From CAIJXB01 sp964439595 (GTDB lineage: Bacteria > Chlamydiota > Chlamydiia > Chlamydiales > Rhabdochlamydiaceae): DNA of 64,000 bases. Of this stretch, positions 62,416 to 64,000 are shown piece after piece. Within the stretch, counting starts at the first letter, position 1. Every line of letters starts with the position of its first letter. Made by a program: the position numbers and the translations under genes. Location: assembly GCA_964439595.1 (NCBI GenBank), contig CAYTOK010000005.1, positions 1 through 64,000 on the forward strand, in the 5' to 3' direction. Below the pieces are notes generated by a model that made no database searches, was not told the DNA's origin, and worked only from the letters and a program-made list of their open reading frames with translations.

Positions 62416-63129
62416 TTAATCCCAAGCAGGATCAGGTGGAATGTTAAATACCTTCCATTTCTGATTCCAATTATGATACTTAATGGCTATCGGTCGAAGG
62501 CACGCCTTCCAAATCCCGCCTTTTAGACAACACTCAATTGCTCCATTCTCCAAAGCGTCGATACCCCTACGAAGAAAAAACTGTGAGTCAACTCTTGTTA
62601 CAAGAGAAATTAATTCATTAGCTGCCTTTGCAACACCTTGAGCTCTTTCAATACAATCTCTAATAGGAAGTTTATCAGGTCCAAAAATAGAAAAATCTTC
62701 AGAGCCTATTAAAAAAACATCGTTTTGATCTTCCTGATTGTAACAATCAGAACAGTGATAGCTTCTTAGCTGAGCACCCATAGTCTGAATTGCAAAATAA
62801 GATTCTTCTACTCGATTTAGATTAGCGTAAGTAACAGCAATCCCAAATAAACCTCGGGACAAAAGTTCTTTGCTTTCCTTTTCGCAGTTTTGAGCAATCT
62901 TATATCCGAAAAAAAGATGCTCTAAAGCTAATTCATAATCCCCGTTGAATAAATAACTCTCACCTATGTCTAAATAAGCTTGGGCAAGAGCTTCACCTTC
63001 CAAACTCTCATCTTGCAATCTACTTTTTTCATAAGCAAATAATTCTTCTTGACTAGAAAAGATACTATAATCAACTTCAGAACCATGGCTAAAACTACTC
63101 AATAACAAAAAAAAGAATAAGAACTTCAT
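62416..63129 (-). CDS. Secreted TPR-like protein
   Basis: 237 aa. Signal peptide KFLFFFLLLSSFSHGS. TPR-like helical repeats follow: AQAYLDIGESYLFNGDYELA, LEHLFFGYKI, RGLFGIAVTYANLNRVEESY. Several Cys (HCSDCYN; ENGAIECCLKGGIW) could form disulfides. It probably scaffolds a periplasmic complex with the downstream secreted protein. Family not recognised. Confidence 0.7.
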   Translation of the reverse strand: MKFLFFFLLLSSFSHGSEVDYSIFSSQEELFAYEKSRLQDESLEGEALAQAYLDIGESYLFNGDYELALEHLFFGYKIAQNCEKESKELLSRGLFGIAVTYANLNRVEESYFAIQTMGAQLRSYHCSDCYNQEDQNDVFLIGSEDFSIFGPDKLPIRDCIERAQGVAKAANELISLVTRVDSQFFLRRGIDALENGAIECCLKGGIWKACLRPIAIKYHNWNQKWKVFNIPPDPAWD

Positions 63130-63391
63130 GCTTTACCTTAAAAAACTAAAACTACTATTGATCATTCTAAAAATAGGTTTTAATAGCAAACTTTTTTAAC
63201 ATATCTTGGATTCAAAATTCTAAGGGAACACAATTATTATTGTGGTAACCCATGGTTATGACACGCTAAAGACTTACTCTTGTAAATCGGGGCAAATGTT
63301 CAATGATACTTAGAGGGAAGTAGAAAGGTGAAACGTGTTAGTGCTTTATAAAAGCATTTATTTTGTTTTTTCTAGTAATAAGGAGATAGCC

Positions 63392-63497
63392 CTCTAAAAA
63401 AACTCTCTTACGCTGTACAAAAAGACCCTAAAGCAAGAGATGCTATTTTAGAAATAGCCTTTTGGGTGGATAGGACTGCTTCCCGAAGACTAGGCAA
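63392..63497 (+). pseudogene. Degraded duplicate of the 3' end of the gene at 61005-61766
   Basis: 106 bases aligning to 61654-61770 with an 11-base deletion (TAGATAGGGCG missing) and three base changes. The match begins inside the coding region and ends four bases after the stop codon (GGCAA... shared). The remaining bases of 63130-63639 show no gene I can support; they include a weak hairpin near 63340 and long A/T runs. Confidence 0.85.
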
Positions 63498-63639
63498 CGC
63501 TTGATGGGATTTTCTTTCCTATCTTTACTTTTAAAAAAAACAATGAGCTTTAAGGGCTAACCCTAGAGGTGTTGGATTTTTTTTAAAGTAGTCTATTGTA
63601 ATCTATACCTTGTTTAGGTATATTCTGATTTAAAATAGG

Positions 63640-63732
63640 ATGTCGCTAATGGTCATAAGGTCTTTTCAGAATAAAGACATTGAGGTTTTCTTTAAAAAGG
63701 GAAGGGTCCCTTTGCGCGGCAAATGGATTAAT
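63640..63732 (+). pseudogene. higB: HigB toxin remnant fused in frame to higA
   Basis: In-frame ATG at 63640 gives MSLMVIRSFQNKDIEVFFKK and then GRVPLRGKW, continuing without a stop into higA at codon 32. IRSF.xK..E.FFxxxRV is the start of a RelE-type HigB toxin, and LRGKW recalls its later LKGxxxGxW region. About 60-70 residues between them, including most of the active site, seem to have been deleted in frame. The toxin should be dead; a toxin-stub/antitoxin fusion could be made. Confidence 0.65.
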
Positions 63733-64000
63733 ATGAAAAGAAAACCCACATCACCCGGAGAAATTCTAAGAGAGGAGTTTTTAAATCCCTTGGGATTAAC
63801 TCAAAAGGATATAGCTGAACATTTGGACTGTGACTACAAAGTTATTAATCGAATTATTAATGAAAGAGGTAGCGTGACTCCTGAAATGGCGGTAAAGCTT
63901 GCCTTTGCTTTTGAAACAACACCAAACTTTTGGTTAAATGCCCAAATGGCAGTGGATTTATGGCTTTTGCAAGACAAAAAAATCAAGATAGGCCCTCTCA
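63733..64000 (+). CDS. higA: HigA-type antitoxin (partial, runs off window)
   Basis: Starts MKRKPTSPGEILREEFLNPL; the HTH region is GLTQKDIAEHLDCDYKVINR. SVTPEMAVKLAFAFETTP and NFWLNAQMAVDLW follow, the XRE-family HigA/VapI pattern. It normally binds HigB and represses the operon. The 3' end is outside the window. Here the partner toxin upstream is a remnant, so it is an orphan or solitary antitoxin unless another toxin is present. Confidence 0.85.
   Translation, partial: MKRKPTSPGEILREEFLNPLGLTQKDIAEHLDCDYKVINRIINERGSVTPEMAVKLAFAFETTPNFWLNAQMAVDLWLLQDKKIKIGPL

Noticed and set aside
63200..63390. Possible non-coding RNA gene between the TPR-like gene and the duplicated fragment
   Set aside because: Only a weak hairpin near 63340 and T run; no recognisable RNA family or promoter.
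1..64000. tRNA and rRNA genes
   Set aside because: No T-loop GGTTCRA with matching acceptor stems and no rRNA motifs were seen on either strand by eye; a covariance-model scan would be decisive.

Overview
The window looks like part of the chromosome of an environmental (Parachlamydiales-type) chlamydia. It is AT-rich and carries several chlamydial hallmarks. These include a PknD-type kinase of 941 aa, a class Ic ribonucleotide reductase small subunit with Phe at the radical-Tyr position, and htrA next to a large M16 zinc protease. There is also an rpmG-lolE-lolD run, a nucleotide-transporter-like protein, and many proteins with paired hydrophobic segments resembling inclusion membrane (Inc) proteins. 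I cannot name the genus from sequence alone.

Layout. 0-5 kb: an IS200/IS605-type end, an MgtE-like transporter, a phosphodiesterase-family protein, then a stack of decayed elements (IS605-type end, broken group II intron, 3' fragment of an ATPase/nuclease gene) lying against selU. 5-26 kb: mostly minus-strand housekeeping genes (selU, rlmK-like, prfC, pknD, htrA, M16 protease) mixed with candidate secreted or effector proteins: a kinase-fold protein, an endonuclease/exonuclease/phosphatase-fold protein and Inc-like proteins. A plus-strand corA-phosphatase block sits inside this stretch. 26-33.5 kb: a full AAA-ATPase-like/PD-(D/E)XK gene (the parent of the 5-kb fragment), then nrdA-nrdB with two NrdR boxes 32 bp apart, and a guanine-deaminase-like gene. 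33.7-39.5 kb: an OprB-type porin and an array of three Inc-like paralogues plus a shrunken fourth copy. Copies two and three share a sharply bounded block of about 714 identical bases. 39.5-52.8 kb: a Memo-AMMECR1 fusion, a guaB fragment followed by an HD phosphohydrolase and a nucleotide-transporter-like gene, a ferredoxin-IscA-adk operon, large candidate effectors, a glycosyltransferase and a second full ATPase/nuclease gene. 52.8-64 kb: a J-domain-like protein, ispA-lolD-lolE-rpmG, tsaD, terC, uncharacterised secreted proteins, a duplicated gene 3' end, and a higB remnant fused in frame to higA, which runs off the window.

How parts work together. nrdAB forms one transcription unit with an upstream NrdR site pair. 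lolE/lolD/rpmG form a compact unit that I recall as syntenic in Chlamydia. Ferredoxin and the IscA-type protein are adjacent. The HD phosphohydrolase and the nucleotide-transporter-like gene abut with no gap, suggesting a joint role in nucleotide handling. No rRNA, tRNA or CRISPR array was seen. The most unusual signals are the two separate duplicated gene 3' ends, the kinase-fold candidate effector, the recombining Inc-like array and the Shine-Dalgarno sequences buried in hairpins.
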